Source of the DNA: Pseudomonas abietaniphila
Lineage (GTDB): Bacteria > Pseudomonadota > Gammaproteobacteria > Pseudomonadales > Pseudomonadaceae
Assembly: GCF_900100795.1 (NCBI RefSeq)
Contig: NZ_FNCO01000008.1
Coordinates: 186,001 to 250,000, forward strand
Direction of reading: 5' to 3'
Length of the DNA: 64,000 nt
The position numbers and the translations under genes are program-made. The notes beneath the pieces are model-generated. The model searched no databases. It was given only the letters and a program-made list of their open reading frames with translations, and was not told the DNA's origin. Below are positions 9,012 through 17,286 of this stretch, in pieces (position 1 is the stretch's first letter; each line of letters starts with the position of its first letter).

Positions 9012-9337
9012 GGAAGTAAGCCGGTAGGATCGGTCGGATTTTTTCGAGGATTTCCTCCCGACCGGACTTCCGACTGTAAACGCGTGGGAACCATCCGCCA
9101 AGGGCTATTCGTCACGCTGTGAAATAAACTTCAAATTCCACTCAAAACGCTTTTTTATGTCATCGGTTTTGCGGTATTACGACAACAGACCGCCGAACCC
9201 TGCAACACAGGTGGCGTCCTTCCAGACCCCACTTTGCGCACGTCTCTTCTGCCTGAAGGAGAGAGCCTCGGCGGCCTTTCCGTAGCGCGACATCGACTGT
9301 GTGTCGCGTTACCTGGCTACTACAAAGGTGAGCGAGT
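9012..9337. promoter_or_regulatory. phoH upstream region with a leader hairpin
   Basis: These 326 bases hold no gene. A near-perfect inverted repeat at 9282-9312 (GTAGCGCGACA pairing with TGTCGCGTTAC, one G-T wobble) ends about 25 bases before the PhoH-family start codon and would form a stable hairpin in its mRNA leader. A second stem (CGGTCGG...CCGACCG, about 9033-9062) lies after the deacetylase-like gene but has no T-run behind it. Confidence 0.45.
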
Positions 9338-10732
9338 ATGGATGACCACGGACGCACCCCTTCCTCTAACCAGCCAATCCTCTATGTGCTCGATACCAAT
9401 GTATTGATTCATGATCCAAACGCGCTGCTGAATTTCGAAGAACACCACGTTGCACTCCCCATGACGGTCCTCGAAGAACTGGACAAGCTCAAGGCGGGCA
9501 AACACTCGGTCGCTGCGGAATGCCGCCAGGCTATTCGGCTGATCGACAAGACACTGGGCGAAGCGACCCCGGAGGAGGTCGAACGAGGCGTACCGATTGA
9601 TCGCGGTACAGGCGTTTTCAAGGGTTATCTGTCCATCCTGATGAACAAGCGCGAAGAGCCTAACAGCCTTCTGCCCGAGCATCTGAACGACAACATCATC
9701 ATCAATCAGCTGATCGACCTGCATGCGCGCAAAAAGGACATGCGCATCGTGCTGGTCACCAAAGACATCAACATGCGCCTGAAGGCGCGTGCCTGCGGGA
9801 TCGCGGCCGAAGACTACAGCACCGACCAGTTGGTCGATGACGTGTCGATGCTGTCGCGGGGTTATCACACCATGACCGGTTCCTTCTGGGATCGCGTCAG
9901 CAAGGTCGACACGCGCCAGGACCACGGCCGCACCTGGCACAAAGTGCAGATGACGGAGCAGATCCCGGCCGTTCACATCAACGAGTTCATCATCGACGAG
10001 CAGGGCTTCGTCGGCTGGGTCAAAGGCGTCAAACCGGATGAATTGCTGTTGCTGGACATGCACCAGGAACCGCTCTTGCACCAGGAAGCCTGGGGCCTGA
10101 AACCGCGTGACATCTATCAAGGCCTGGCGCTGTTCGCGCTGCTCGATCCCGATATTCATCTGGTCAACCTGTCGGGCGCTGCGGGCTCCGGCAAGACCAT
10201 TCTGGCGCTGGCCGCTGCCATTGAGCAGACCATGGTCAGCAAGCGTTATCGCCGCATCATAGCCACCCGCAGTGTGCAGGGTCTCGACCAGGAGATCGGA
10301 TTCTTGCCAGGCACCGAGGCCGAGAAGATGGAGCCTTGGCTGGGTGCGATCACCGACAACCTGGAAGCGCTGCACATGGACGATGAAAACACCCATGGCA
10401 GTGTCGACTACATCCTCAGCAAAGTGCCGTTGCAGTTCAAATCCCTTAACTACATTCGAGGCCGCAGTTTCCAGCAAAGTCTGATCCTGATCGACGAATG
10501 CCAGAACCTCACCCCGCACCAGATGAAAACCATCATCACCCGTGCCGGTGCCGGTTCCAAGGTGGTCTGCCTGGGTAACCTTGCGCAGATCGACACCCCT
10601 TACCTGTCGGCCACCAGTTCCGGCCTGACCTACCTGACGGAGCGCTTCAAGGATTTCCCCAACGGCGTGCACATTACCCTGCAAGGGGTTCCACGCTCGA
10701 TCCTGGCTGAGTATGCGGAGAGTCATCTTTAA
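9338..10732 (+). CDS. PIN domain-containing PhoH family ATPase
   Basis: This 464-residue protein joins an N-terminal PIN nuclease domain (YVLDTNVLIHD, acidic residues near 14 and 46) to a C-terminal PhoH-type P-loop ATPase with Walker A GAAGSGKT near residue 285 and Walker B LILIDECQN. The architecture matches the PhoH2/YlaK family, in which the ATPase is proposed to unwind RNA while the PIN domain cuts it. The start ATG follows a GGTGAG-like ribosome site. The gene is monocistronic: a long leader lies upstream and a clear terminator downstream. Confidence 0.93.
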   Translation: MDDHGRTPSSNQPILYVLDTNVLIHDPNALLNFEEHHVALPMTVLEELDKLKAGKHSVAAECRQAIRLIDKTLGEATPEEVERGVPIDRGTGVFKGYLSILMNKREEPNSLLPEHLNDNIIINQLIDLHARKKDMRIVLVTKDINMRLKARACGIAAEDYSTDQLVDDVSMLSRGYHTMTGSFWDRVSKVDTRQDHGRTWHKVQMTEQIPAVHINEFIIDEQGFVGWVKGVKPDELLLLDMHQEPLLHQEAWGLKPRDIYQGLALFALLDPDIHLVNLSGAAGSGKTILALAAAIEQTMVSKRYRRIIATRSVQGLDQEIGFLPGTEAEKMEPWLGAITDNLEALHMDDENTHGSVDYILSKVPLQFKSLNYIRGRSFQQSLILIDECQNLTPHQMKTIITRAGAGSKVVCLGNLAQIDTPYLSATSSGLTYLTERFKDFPNGVHITLQGVPRSILAEYAESHL

Positions 10733-10751
10733 ATCTGTTGCTTGAATCAGC

Positions 10752-10781
10752 GGGCGCCGACGTTTCGGCGCCCCTTTATTT
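10752..10781 (+). terminator. Intrinsic terminator after the phoH-family gene
   Basis: The stem GGGCGCCG...CGGCGCCC with loop ACGTTT is followed by CTTTATTT. It lies 20 bases after the stop codon. Confidence 0.8.
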
Positions 10782-10823
10782 CACGGGCCAAACTCCTCTT
10801 TGAGCACCTGGATAGAGATCCCT

Positions 10824-10916
10824 TGTAAGAGCGTGGCTTGTCCCGCGATTGCGTTAGATCATCTGCATCATCGTTGGCTGACCCACCGCAATCGCGGGAC
10901 AAGCCACGCTCCTACA
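10824..10916. repeat. REP-type inverted repeat
   Basis: Arms of about 30 bases (TGTAAGAGCGTGGCTTGTCC... at 10824-10853 and its near complement at 10887-10916) flank a ~33-base centre, upstream of moaC. Confidence 0.85.
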
Positions 10917-10967
10917 GTTTCTGCGTCTCAGGGTTTACAATCGCGACTCCTGTTCAGGAGTCACTCC

Positions 10968-11453
10968 GTGCTTACTCATCTCGATTCCCAAGGTCGCGCC
11001 AATATGGTCGACGTCACTGAAAAAGCGGTGACGTCCCGTGAAGCCGTGGCCGAAGCCCGCGTGCGCATGCTGCCCGAAACCCTGCAAATGATCGTCGCCG
11101 GTGGCCATCCTAAAGGGGATGTGTTTGCTGTGGCGCGTATCGCCGGGATTCAGGCCGCGAAGAAAACCAGCGACCTGATTCCCTTGTGTCACCCGTTGAT
11201 GCTGACCAGCGTCAAGGTCGAGCTCAATGCCGAAGGGGCCGACACCGTCCACATCGTGGCCCGCTGCAAGCTCTCGGGGCAGACCGGTGTGGAAATGGAA
11301 GCGCTGACCGCCGCCAGCGTTGCGGCGCTGACGATCTACGACATGTGCAAGGCTGTTGATCGCGCCATGGTCATCGAGCACGTGCGTTTGTTGGAAAAGC
11401 TGGGCGGCAAAAGCGGGCACTTCGTGGCCGATGAAAAAGGGGAGGCGCCATGA
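10968..11453 (+). CDS. moaC: Cyclic pyranopterin monophosphate synthase MoaC
   Basis: The GTG at 10968 is chosen because AGGAG lies seven bases before it and the product (161 aa, LTHLDSQGRANMVDV...) then has the usual MoaC length; a longer frame would run through the upstream REP element. MoaC converts the MoaA product to cyclic pyranopterin monophosphate in molybdenum cofactor synthesis. The conserved LIPLCHPL motif and the GVEMEALTAASVAALTIYDM block are present. The gene overlaps moaD by four bases (ATGA), so the moaCDE genes form one translationally coupled operon. Confidence 0.95.
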   Translation: MLTHLDSQGRANMVDVTEKAVTSREAVAEARVRMLPETLQMIVAGGHPKGDVFAVARIAGIQAAKKTSDLIPLCHPLMLTSVKVELNAEGADTVHIVARCKLSGQTGVEMEALTAASVAALTIYDMCKAVDRAMVIEHVRLLEKLGGKSGHFVADEKGEAP

Positions 11454-11701
11454 CTATTCACGTTCAGGTTCAGTTCTTTGCCCGTTTCCGCGAGACGCTG
11501 GGAACTGAAAGCGAGGATCTTGAGGGCGGCTTCGCCACGGTCGGGGCGATCCGTGACCATTTGCTCGCGCGCGGTGGGGTTTGGGACGTGCTGGCTGAGC
11601 AGAACATCATGTGCGCCCGCAATCAGGCGTTGTGCTCGCTGAATGAACCCGTCGAAGCGGGCGATGAAGTGGCCTTCTTCCCGACTGTGACCGGAGGTTG
11701 A
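11450..11701 (+). CDS. moaD: Molybdopterin synthase small subunit MoaD
   Basis: This 83-residue ubiquitin-fold sulfur carrier ends in the diagnostic Gly-Gly (PTVTGG), which is adenylated and thiocarboxylated before sulfur transfer to cyclic pyranopterin within the MoaD-MoaE synthase. The ATG overlaps the moaC stop, and its own stop is followed almost at once by moaE. Size and sequence are typical of the family. Confidence 0.95.
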   Translation: MTIHVQVQFFARFRETLGTESEDLEGGFATVGAIRDHLLARGGVWDVLAEQNIMCARNQALCSLNEPVEAGDEVAFFPTVTGG

Positions 11702-11703
11702 AG

Positions 11704-12165
11704 ATGGCGATTCGGGTGCAGACCACGGCGTTCGATCCTGGCGCTGAAGTCAACGCGATGCACGACGCCAACGTGGGCGTGGGTGCGGTGGTGAGTTTTG
11801 TCGGGTACGTGCGGGATTTCAACGACGGCCGGGACGTGGCGGGGATGTTTCTGGAACACTATCCGGGCATGACCGAAAAGGCGTTGGGCAAGATCGCCGA
11901 AGAGGCCCAGCAGCGCTGGCCGCTGCTCAAGATAGAGGTGCTGCACCGCGTCGGGGAATTGGAGCCGGGTGAGCCGATTGTGTTCGTCGGCGTCGCCAGC
12001 GCCCATCGACAGGCCGCGTTCGAAGCCTGCGATTTCGTCATGGATTATTTGAAAACCCGCGCGCCGTTCTGGAAGAAAGAAAACACCTCAGAAGGGCCGC
12101 GCTGGGTTGAAGGGCGTGACAGCGATCACGCCGCTGCGGATCGCTGGAAAAAAGCCGAGCTTTAG
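11704..12165 (+). CDS. moaE: Molybdopterin synthase catalytic subunit MoaE
   Basis: The ATG at 11704 is preferred over an overlapping TTG at 11698 because GGAGG (11693-11697) sits six bases before it. The product has about 153 residues, the family's normal length. It carries the MoaE hallmarks GAVVSFVGYVRDFNDG, LEHYPGM, the HRVG and VGVASAHRQAAFEAC blocks, and the basic region FWKKE with the catalytic lysines. It pairs with MoaD to insert the dithiolene sulfurs of molybdopterin. Confidence 0.95.
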   Translation: MAIRVQTTAFDPGAEVNAMHDANVGVGAVVSFVGYVRDFNDGRDVAGMFLEHYPGMTEKALGKIAEEAQQRWPLLKIEVLHRVGELEPGEPIVFVGVASAHRQAAFEACDFVMDYLKTRAPFWKKENTSEGPRWVEGRDSDHAAADRWKKAEL

Positions 12166-12174
12166 CTCGATTTT

Positions 12175-12262
12175 TGTAGGAGCACGCTTGCCCGCGATGG
12201 CTGTGTGTCAGCCACATAAATATCGCTGGCACGATCTCATCGCGGGCAAGCGCGCTCCTACA
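12175..12262. repeat. REP-type inverted repeat
   Basis: The arms TGTAGGAGCACGCTTGCCCG (from 12175) and the near-complementary ATCGCGGGCAAGCGCGCTCC (from 12239) lie between the convergent moaE and rhlB genes. Confidence 0.88.
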
Positions 12263-12274
12263 AGGGCAAAGACG

Positions 12275-13744
12275 TTATTCAGAGTCTGCCGCAGGCTCAA
12301 CCCGTGGCTTGCGCACCACCGCCCGCAGCAACTCGGTCGGCGGCATTTCGCAGCTGATCTTGCGGCCCAGCTTCTCTTCGATTGAAGGCAGCTGATACGA
12401 ATCGTCTTCACCGGCGAAACTGATGGAAACGCCGTCGGCGCCCGCACGACCCGTACGGCCAATACGGTGGACGTAGTCGTCTGGCACTTCCGGCAGCGTG
12501 AAGTTGATCACGTGGCTGATGCCGTCGATGTGAATCCCGCGACCTGCCACGTCGGTGGCCACCAGCACGCGAATCTTGCCTTCGCGGAAACCTTCCAGGG
12601 TCTTGATGCGCTTGTGTTGCGGAACGTCGCCCGACAACTGAGCGGCGTTGACGCCATCGCGCACCAGGCGCTCTTCGATGCGACGCACTTCGTCCTTGCG
12701 GTTGGCGAAGACCATCACGCGTTCCCAACCGTTGTCATTGATCAGGTTGAACAGCAGCTTGTATTTGTCCGCCGCAGCGACGGCATAAACATGTTGTTCG
12801 ACGGTGTCGCTGGCGACGTTCAGCGATTCGATTTCGACGATCGCCGGGTCAGTGGTCCATTGCTTGGCCAGGTTCATGACGTCTTCGGTGAACGTCGCGG
12901 AGAACAGCAGCGTCTGGCGCTCACCTTTGTGCGGGGTCTGGCGGATGATCGAGCGCACCTGAGGGATGAAGCCCATGTCGAGCATGCGGTCCGCTTCGTC
13001 CAGCACCATGACTTCGACCATGTCCAGATGCACTTCACCGCGCTGGTTGAAGTCCAGCAGACGGCCTGGGGTTGCCACGAGGATGTCGCAATGACGGGCT
13101 TCGAGTTGCTTGAGCTGTTTGTCGAAGTCCATGCCGCCGACGAACGTCATCACGTTGAGGTCGGTGTACTTGGTCAGTGCCGCAGCGTCCTTGGCGATCT
13201 GCACCACGAGCTCGCGGGTCGGCGCGATGATCAGCGCACGGGGTTCGCCCATGTAGCGTTCTTTCGGCGGCGGGGTCTGGGTCAGTTGCGTGATGATCGA
13301 GATCAGGAACGCGGCCGTCTTGCCCGTACCGGTCTGCGCGCGACCGATCGCATCCTTGCCCTTGAGCGTGTAGCCCAGGACACCGGCTTGAATCGGCGTG
13401 CAATAAGGGAAGCCCAGATCCTGAATGGCGTGCATCAGCTCAGGGGCGAGCGGGAAATCATGAAAGCGGGTTTTACCTTCCTGCGGCTCGACCACGAAGT
13501 CTTCGACTTTCCATGGCGCGACGACAGGTTTGGGCGCGCGCTCACGACGTGGGCGTTCGGCCTTGGGACGTGGAGCGGCGGGTTGACTCGAAACCTCTGC
13601 TGGCGCAGCAGGCGCGACAGGGGAGGCTGTTTCCCGGTACGCGCCTTCGGTCGGGCTTTTGGATACGGGGAGGGGAGCAGCGGGTGCGAGCTGCTCAGCC
13701 TCGCTTTTACCGAACATTTTTTTAAGTGCTTTGAGCACGGTCAT
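12275..13744 (-). CDS. rhlB: DEAD-box ATP-dependent RNA helicase RhlB
   Basis: This 489-residue protein has a low-complexity Pro/Ala/Lys N-terminal extension of about 95 residues followed by a complete DEAD-box core: AQTGTGKT (motif I), APTRELVVQ, TPGRLLD, VLDEADRMLD (motif II), FSATF (motif III), VATDVAGRGIHIDG and HRIGRTGRAG (motif VI). The core is RhlB-like. In E. coli RhlB is the helicase of the RNA degradosome. The gene is transcribed alone; a REP element sits at its 3' end. Confidence 0.9.
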   Translation of the reverse strand: MTVLKALKKMFGKSEAEQLAPAAPLPVSKSPTEGAYRETASPVAPAAPAEVSSQPAAPRPKAERPRRERAPKPVVAPWKVEDFVVEPQEGKTRFHDFPLAPELMHAIQDLGFPYCTPIQAGVLGYTLKGKDAIGRAQTGTGKTAAFLISIITQLTQTPPPKERYMGEPRALIIAPTRELVVQIAKDAAALTKYTDLNVMTFVGGMDFDKQLKQLEARHCDILVATPGRLLDFNQRGEVHLDMVEVMVLDEADRMLDMGFIPQVRSIIRQTPHKGERQTLLFSATFTEDVMNLAKQWTTDPAIVEIESLNVASDTVEQHVYAVAAADKYKLLFNLINDNGWERVMVFANRKDEVRRIEERLVRDGVNAAQLSGDVPQHKRIKTLEGFREGKIRVLVATDVAGRGIHIDGISHVINFTLPEVPDDYVHRIGRTGRAGADGVSISFAGEDDSYQLPSIEEKLGRKISCEMPPTELLRAVVRKPRVEPAADSE

Positions 13745-13851
13745 CTCGTCGATTGATTAAGGAATGTACGCCGGGCAGTGTAAAGCAAGAACCCGGCGCG
13801 GCGTAGTGCCATACCAAATCCGCACGACAAATGAAAGGAACAAATGGCGTT

Positions 13852-14508
13852 TTAACGCAGCCGATCCCCGAGCCAGACACCTATGTCAGAAATTTCCTGC
13901 GGTAACACTTCGTGGCCCATTGGGTATTCCTGCCATGTCGCGGTGACGTCTTTGGCTTTCAACTGCTCGTAAGCGGTTCGGCCCATGGCGTTTTGAACGA
14001 CTTCATCGTAGATGCCATGCAAGCAATACACCGGAATACGCTGCTGGCTGGCCGAAAGGACCATTTCATCGCTGAACGTTGGCGCATAGGTCGAGAGCGC
14101 CAGAACCCCGCCCAATGGGCCTTCCCAGCGCATGAAGGCGGTGTGCAGAACGACGGCGCCACCTTGAGAGAAGCCGGCGAGGAAGATGCGCGCGGGGTCG
14201 ATGCCGCTGTCTCGTTGCGCTTCGATCAGGGTCAGGACGCGCTGCGCCGAGCCCTCCAGCTGGTCGCGATCAATCGCGCGCGCCGGGCTCATGGCCTTGA
14301 TGTCATACCAGCTTGGCATTTCATAGCCGCCGTTGACCGTGACAGCGCGGGTGGGCGCCTGCGGCAAGACGAAGCGCGTGGTTAGCAATGTCTCTTGCAG
14401 CGCCTCTGCAACGGGCATGAAGTCGTAGCGGTCGGCACCCAGGCCATGCAGCCAGATGACGCAGGCATCGGCGGTTTTTTCCGGCTCGATGATCAGGGGT
14501 TCGCTCAT
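13852..14508 (-). CDS. Carboxylesterase/phospholipase family alpha/beta hydrolase
   Basis: This 218-residue cytosolic esterase belongs to the acyl-protein thioesterase/carboxylesterase family. The oxyanion block WLHGLGADRYDF, the nucleophile elbow GFSQGGA, an acidic residue in the HGIYDEVV block and the catalytic His in YPMGHEV complete the catalytic triad. The members of this family hydrolyse short-chain esters and acyl-protein thioesters; the natural substrate here is unknown. No signal peptide is seen. Confidence 0.9.
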   Translation of the reverse strand: MSEPLIIEPEKTADACVIWLHGLGADRYDFMPVAEALQETLLTTRFVLPQAPTRAVTVNGGYEMPSWYDIKAMSPARAIDRDQLEGSAQRVLTLIEAQRDSGIDPARIFLAGFSQGGAVVLHTAFMRWEGPLGGVLALSTYAPTFSDEMVLSASQQRIPVYCLHGIYDEVVQNAMGRTAYEQLKAKDVTATWQEYPMGHEVLPQEISDIGVWLGDRLR

Positions 14509-14997
14509 GTGTGCTCCATTTGTGTGCGATGGCTCTGGCGCGGCGCTTTAACGCGGTGCATGGCCGGATTCAGATATGAAAGAAGATGTCGCAAGGTTAC
14601 AAGTTTTGATCTTGACCTGTCGCTAATTCGACTTTGCCAGCATGGTGGTACGGGCTTTGCTACACATCCCCCGGAGTGAAGGCGCTCACCTCAGGCGGTA
14701 ACACTAATGGGCCATTAATCATTCAGCCTATTGTTACGTCGGGGCAGCACGGAGTCCATTGATCGGGATTCCAGGCACGATTCGCTTTGAACCTCGGGGT
14801 TCAAGGACATCATGGGGCTTCAGTCCGCTTGACCAAATCGAATCCGCAGGCGCGGTGGACGAAACGCAAGATACCGGTTTCGGGTTCGGGTCTTACGTCG
14901 CATGACCCAAAAACAAGCCAACACGGGTCATTAATGCCTCACAAGGGTGCGACGGGGCTAAAGCTCCTACACAACAAAGAGCAAACTGGAGGTTTGA
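14509..14997 (+). promoter_or_regulatory. aap operon upstream region
   Basis: These 489 bases between the divergent esterase and aapJ genes hold no credible gene. They contain the sigma-54 promoter match at 14646-14661 and, just before the aapJ ribosome site (TGGAGG), a lone REP-like half arm (CTCCTACA at about 14965). From the sigma-54 site the aapJ leader would be about 325 bases long. Confidence 0.5.
14646..14661 (+). promoter_or_regulatory. Sigma-54 promoter for aapJQMP
   Basis: TGGTACGGGCTTTGCT matches the sigma-54 consensus TGGCACG-N4-TTGCW, with the invariant GG and GC exactly ten bases apart. In related bacteria amino-acid uptake operons are driven by sigma-54 with NtrC or AauR-type activators; which activator acts here is not visible. 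Confidence 0.65.
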
Positions 14998-16029
14998 ATG
15001 AAGATGTTGAAATCCACCCTGGCTGTAGTGGCCGCCGCAGCAGCACTCGGTATCACTGGTTTCGCTCAAGCGGGCGCTAAACTGGATGCGATCCAGAAAA
15101 AAGGCTTTATCCAGTGCGGTGTGAGCGACGGTCTGCCGGGTTTCTCGGTCCCAGACGCAAGCGGCACCATCAAGGGGATCGACGCCGACTTCTGCCGCGC
15201 TGTTGCTGCCGCTGTTTTCGGTGATGCAACCAAGGTCAAGTTCAGCCAGTTGAACGCCAAAGAGCGTTTCACCGCGCTGCAATCGGGCGAAATCGACATC
15301 CTGTCGCGTAACACCACCTGGACCAGCTCTCGCGATGCGAGCATGGGTCTGATGTTCCCAGGCTTCGTGACTTACTACGACGGCGTCGGCTTCCTGGCCA
15401 ACAGCAAGCTGGGCGTGAAGAGTGCCAAGGAACTGGACGGTGCGACCATCTGTATTCAAGCCGGTACCACAACCGAGCTGAACGTTTCCGACTACTTCCG
15501 CGCCAACAACCTGAAATACACCCCGATCACCTTCGACACCTCCGATGAAAGCGCCAAGTCGCTGGAATCCGGTCGTTGCGACGTGCTGACCTCCGACAAA
15601 TCGCAGCTGTATGCACAGCGCTCGAAGCTGGCTAAACCTGCCGACTACGTCGTTCTGCCTGAAACCATCTCCAAAGAACCACTGGGCCCAGTCGTCGCTC
15701 GCGGTGACGAAGAGTGGACCACCCTGGTTCGCTGGGTCGGTTTCGCCCTGTTGAACACTGAAGAAGCAGGCATCACGTCCAAGAACGTTGAAGCCGAAGC
15801 CAAATCCACCAAAAACCCTGACGTAGCCCGTCTGCTGGGTGCTGACGGCGACTACGGCCCGCAGCTGAAACTGAAGAAGGACTGGGTCGTTCAGATCGTC
15901 AAGCAAGTAGGTAACTACGGCGAGATCTTCGAGAAAAACCTGGGCAAAAGCACGCCTCTGGCTATTGACCGTGGCATGAACGCCCTTTGGACCAACGGCG
16001 GCATTCAATACGCGCCACCTGTGCGTTGA
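14998..16029 (+). CDS. aapJ: General L-amino acid ABC transporter, periplasmic binding protein AapJ
   Basis: This 343-residue protein has a clear Sec signal peptide (MKMLKSTLAVVAAAAALGITGFAQA) and a family 3 solute-binding fold starting KLDAIQKKGFIQCGVSDGLPGFS. It matches AapJ, the broad-specificity amino-acid receptor of the Aap uptake system. The ATG follows TGGAGG at a good distance. It is the first of four genes, aapJ-aapQ-aapM-aapP, ending at an intrinsic terminator, so binding protein, two permeases and ATPase are made together. Confidence 0.94.
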   Translation: MKMLKSTLAVVAAAAALGITGFAQAGAKLDAIQKKGFIQCGVSDGLPGFSVPDASGTIKGIDADFCRAVAAAVFGDATKVKFSQLNAKERFTALQSGEIDILSRNTTWTSSRDASMGLMFPGFVTYYDGVGFLANSKLGVKSAKELDGATICIQAGTTTELNVSDYFRANNLKYTPITFDTSDESAKSLESGRCDVLTSDKSQLYAQRSKLAKPADYVVLPETISKEPLGPVVARGDEEWTTLVRWVGFALLNTEEAGITSKNVEAEAKSTKNPDVARLLGADGDYGPQLKLKKDWVVQIVKQVGNYGEIFEKNLGKSTPLAIDRGMNALWTNGGIQYAPPVR

Positions 16030-16094
16030 TTGACCTGCACCCGGCTACGTGAATCGTGGCCGGGTGCTTCGTTGCATTTCTTCCGGGGCACTCC

Positions 16095-17276
16095 ATGCAA
16101 AATCAAATCAGCGCACCAAAGCAGAGGCTATCCCTCAGCGATCCCAAAGTGCGTGCGTGGCTATTTCAGATAATCACGGTTATCGCAGTAGCCGCGATGG
16201 GTTGGTATCTGTTCGATAACACCCAAACCAACCTGCAACACCGGGGTATCAACTCAGGTTTCGGTTTCCTCGAAAACAGCGCCGGCTTCGGCATCGCGCA
16301 ACACCTGATCCCGTTTACGGAATCGGATAGTTACGCGAGGGTTTTCCTCATCGGTTTGCTCAACACGCTGCTGGTGACCTTCATCGGCGTGATTCTCGCG
16401 ACCCTGCTCGGCTTCATCGTCGGTGTGGCGCGTCTGTCCAACAACTGGATCATCAATAAACTGGCGACGGTCTACGTCGAAGTCTTCCGCAACATTCCGC
16501 CTCTGCTGCAGATCCTGTTCTGGTACTTCGCGGTGTTCCTGACGCTACCGGGCCCTCGCGCCGCTCACAGCTTCTTCGGTTCGTTCTTCGTCAGCAGTCG
16601 TGGCCTGAACATGCCCGGAGCGATCGCGACCGACGCTGCATGGCCGTTCGTGATCAGTGTGATTCTGGCAATCGTCGCCATCGTATTGATGGCCAAATGG
16701 GCAAATAAACGTTTCGAGGCGACAGGCGTTCCGTTTCATAAATTCTGGGCGGGCCTGGCCCTGTTCATCGTCATCCCTGCGCTGTGTTCGCTGATCTTCG
16801 GTGCGCCGGTGCATTGGGAGATCCCTGAGCTCAAGGGCTTCAACTTTGTCGGCGGCTGGGTATTGATCCCCGAGCTGCTGGCGTTGACCCTGGCCCTGAC
16901 GGTTTATACGGCGGCGTTCATCGCCGAAATCGTGCGTTCGGGCATCAAGTCGGTCAGCCACGGCCAGACCGAAGCCGCACGTTCGCTGGGCCTGCGCCCA
17001 GGTCCTACGCTGCGCAAGGTCATCATCCCGCAAGCGCTGCGGGTGATCATCCCGCCATTGACCAGCCAATACCTGAACCTGGCGAAGAACTCCTCGCTGG
17101 CGGCGGGTATCGGTTATCCGGAAATGGTTTCGCTGTTTGCCGGCACCGTTCTCAACCAGACCGGCCAGGCCATCGAAGTCATTGCCATCACCATGAGCGT
17201 GTACCTGGCGATCAGTATCAGCATTTCCCTGCTGATGAACTGGTACAACAAGCGCATTGCGCTGATCGAGCGGTGA
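16095..17276 (+). CDS. aapQ: Amino acid ABC transporter permease AapQ
   Basis: The ATG at 16095 (MQNQISAPKQ) lies just after a GGGG ribosome site and gives a product of about 393 aa, normal for AapQ. The sequence has several hydrophobic spans and the permease coupling motif region EAARSLGLRPGPTLRKVIIPQALRVIIPP, which contacts the AapP ATPase. It is an inner-membrane subunit of the amino-acid importer. Confidence 0.93.
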   Translation: MQNQISAPKQRLSLSDPKVRAWLFQIITVIAVAAMGWYLFDNTQTNLQHRGINSGFGFLENSAGFGIAQHLIPFTESDSYARVFLIGLLNTLLVTFIGVILATLLGFIVGVARLSNNWIINKLATVYVEVFRNIPPLLQILFWYFAVFLTLPGPRAAHSFFGSFFVSSRGLNMPGAIATDAAWPFVISVILAIVAIVLMAKWANKRFEATGVPFHKFWAGLALFIVIPALCSLIFGAPVHWEIPELKGFNFVGGWVLIPELLALTLALTVYTAAFIAEIVRSGIKSVSHGQTEAARSLGLRPGPTLRKVIIPQALRVIIPPLTSQYLNLAKNSSLAAGIGYPEMVSLFAGTVLNQTGQAIEVIAITMSVYLAISISISLLMNWYNKRIALIER

Positions 17277-17286
17277 GGAAACGCGC

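Noticed and set aside
10800..10967. N-terminal extension of moaC
   Set aside because: It would translate a REP palindrome; the GTG at 10968 with AGGAG upstream yields the normal MoaC length.
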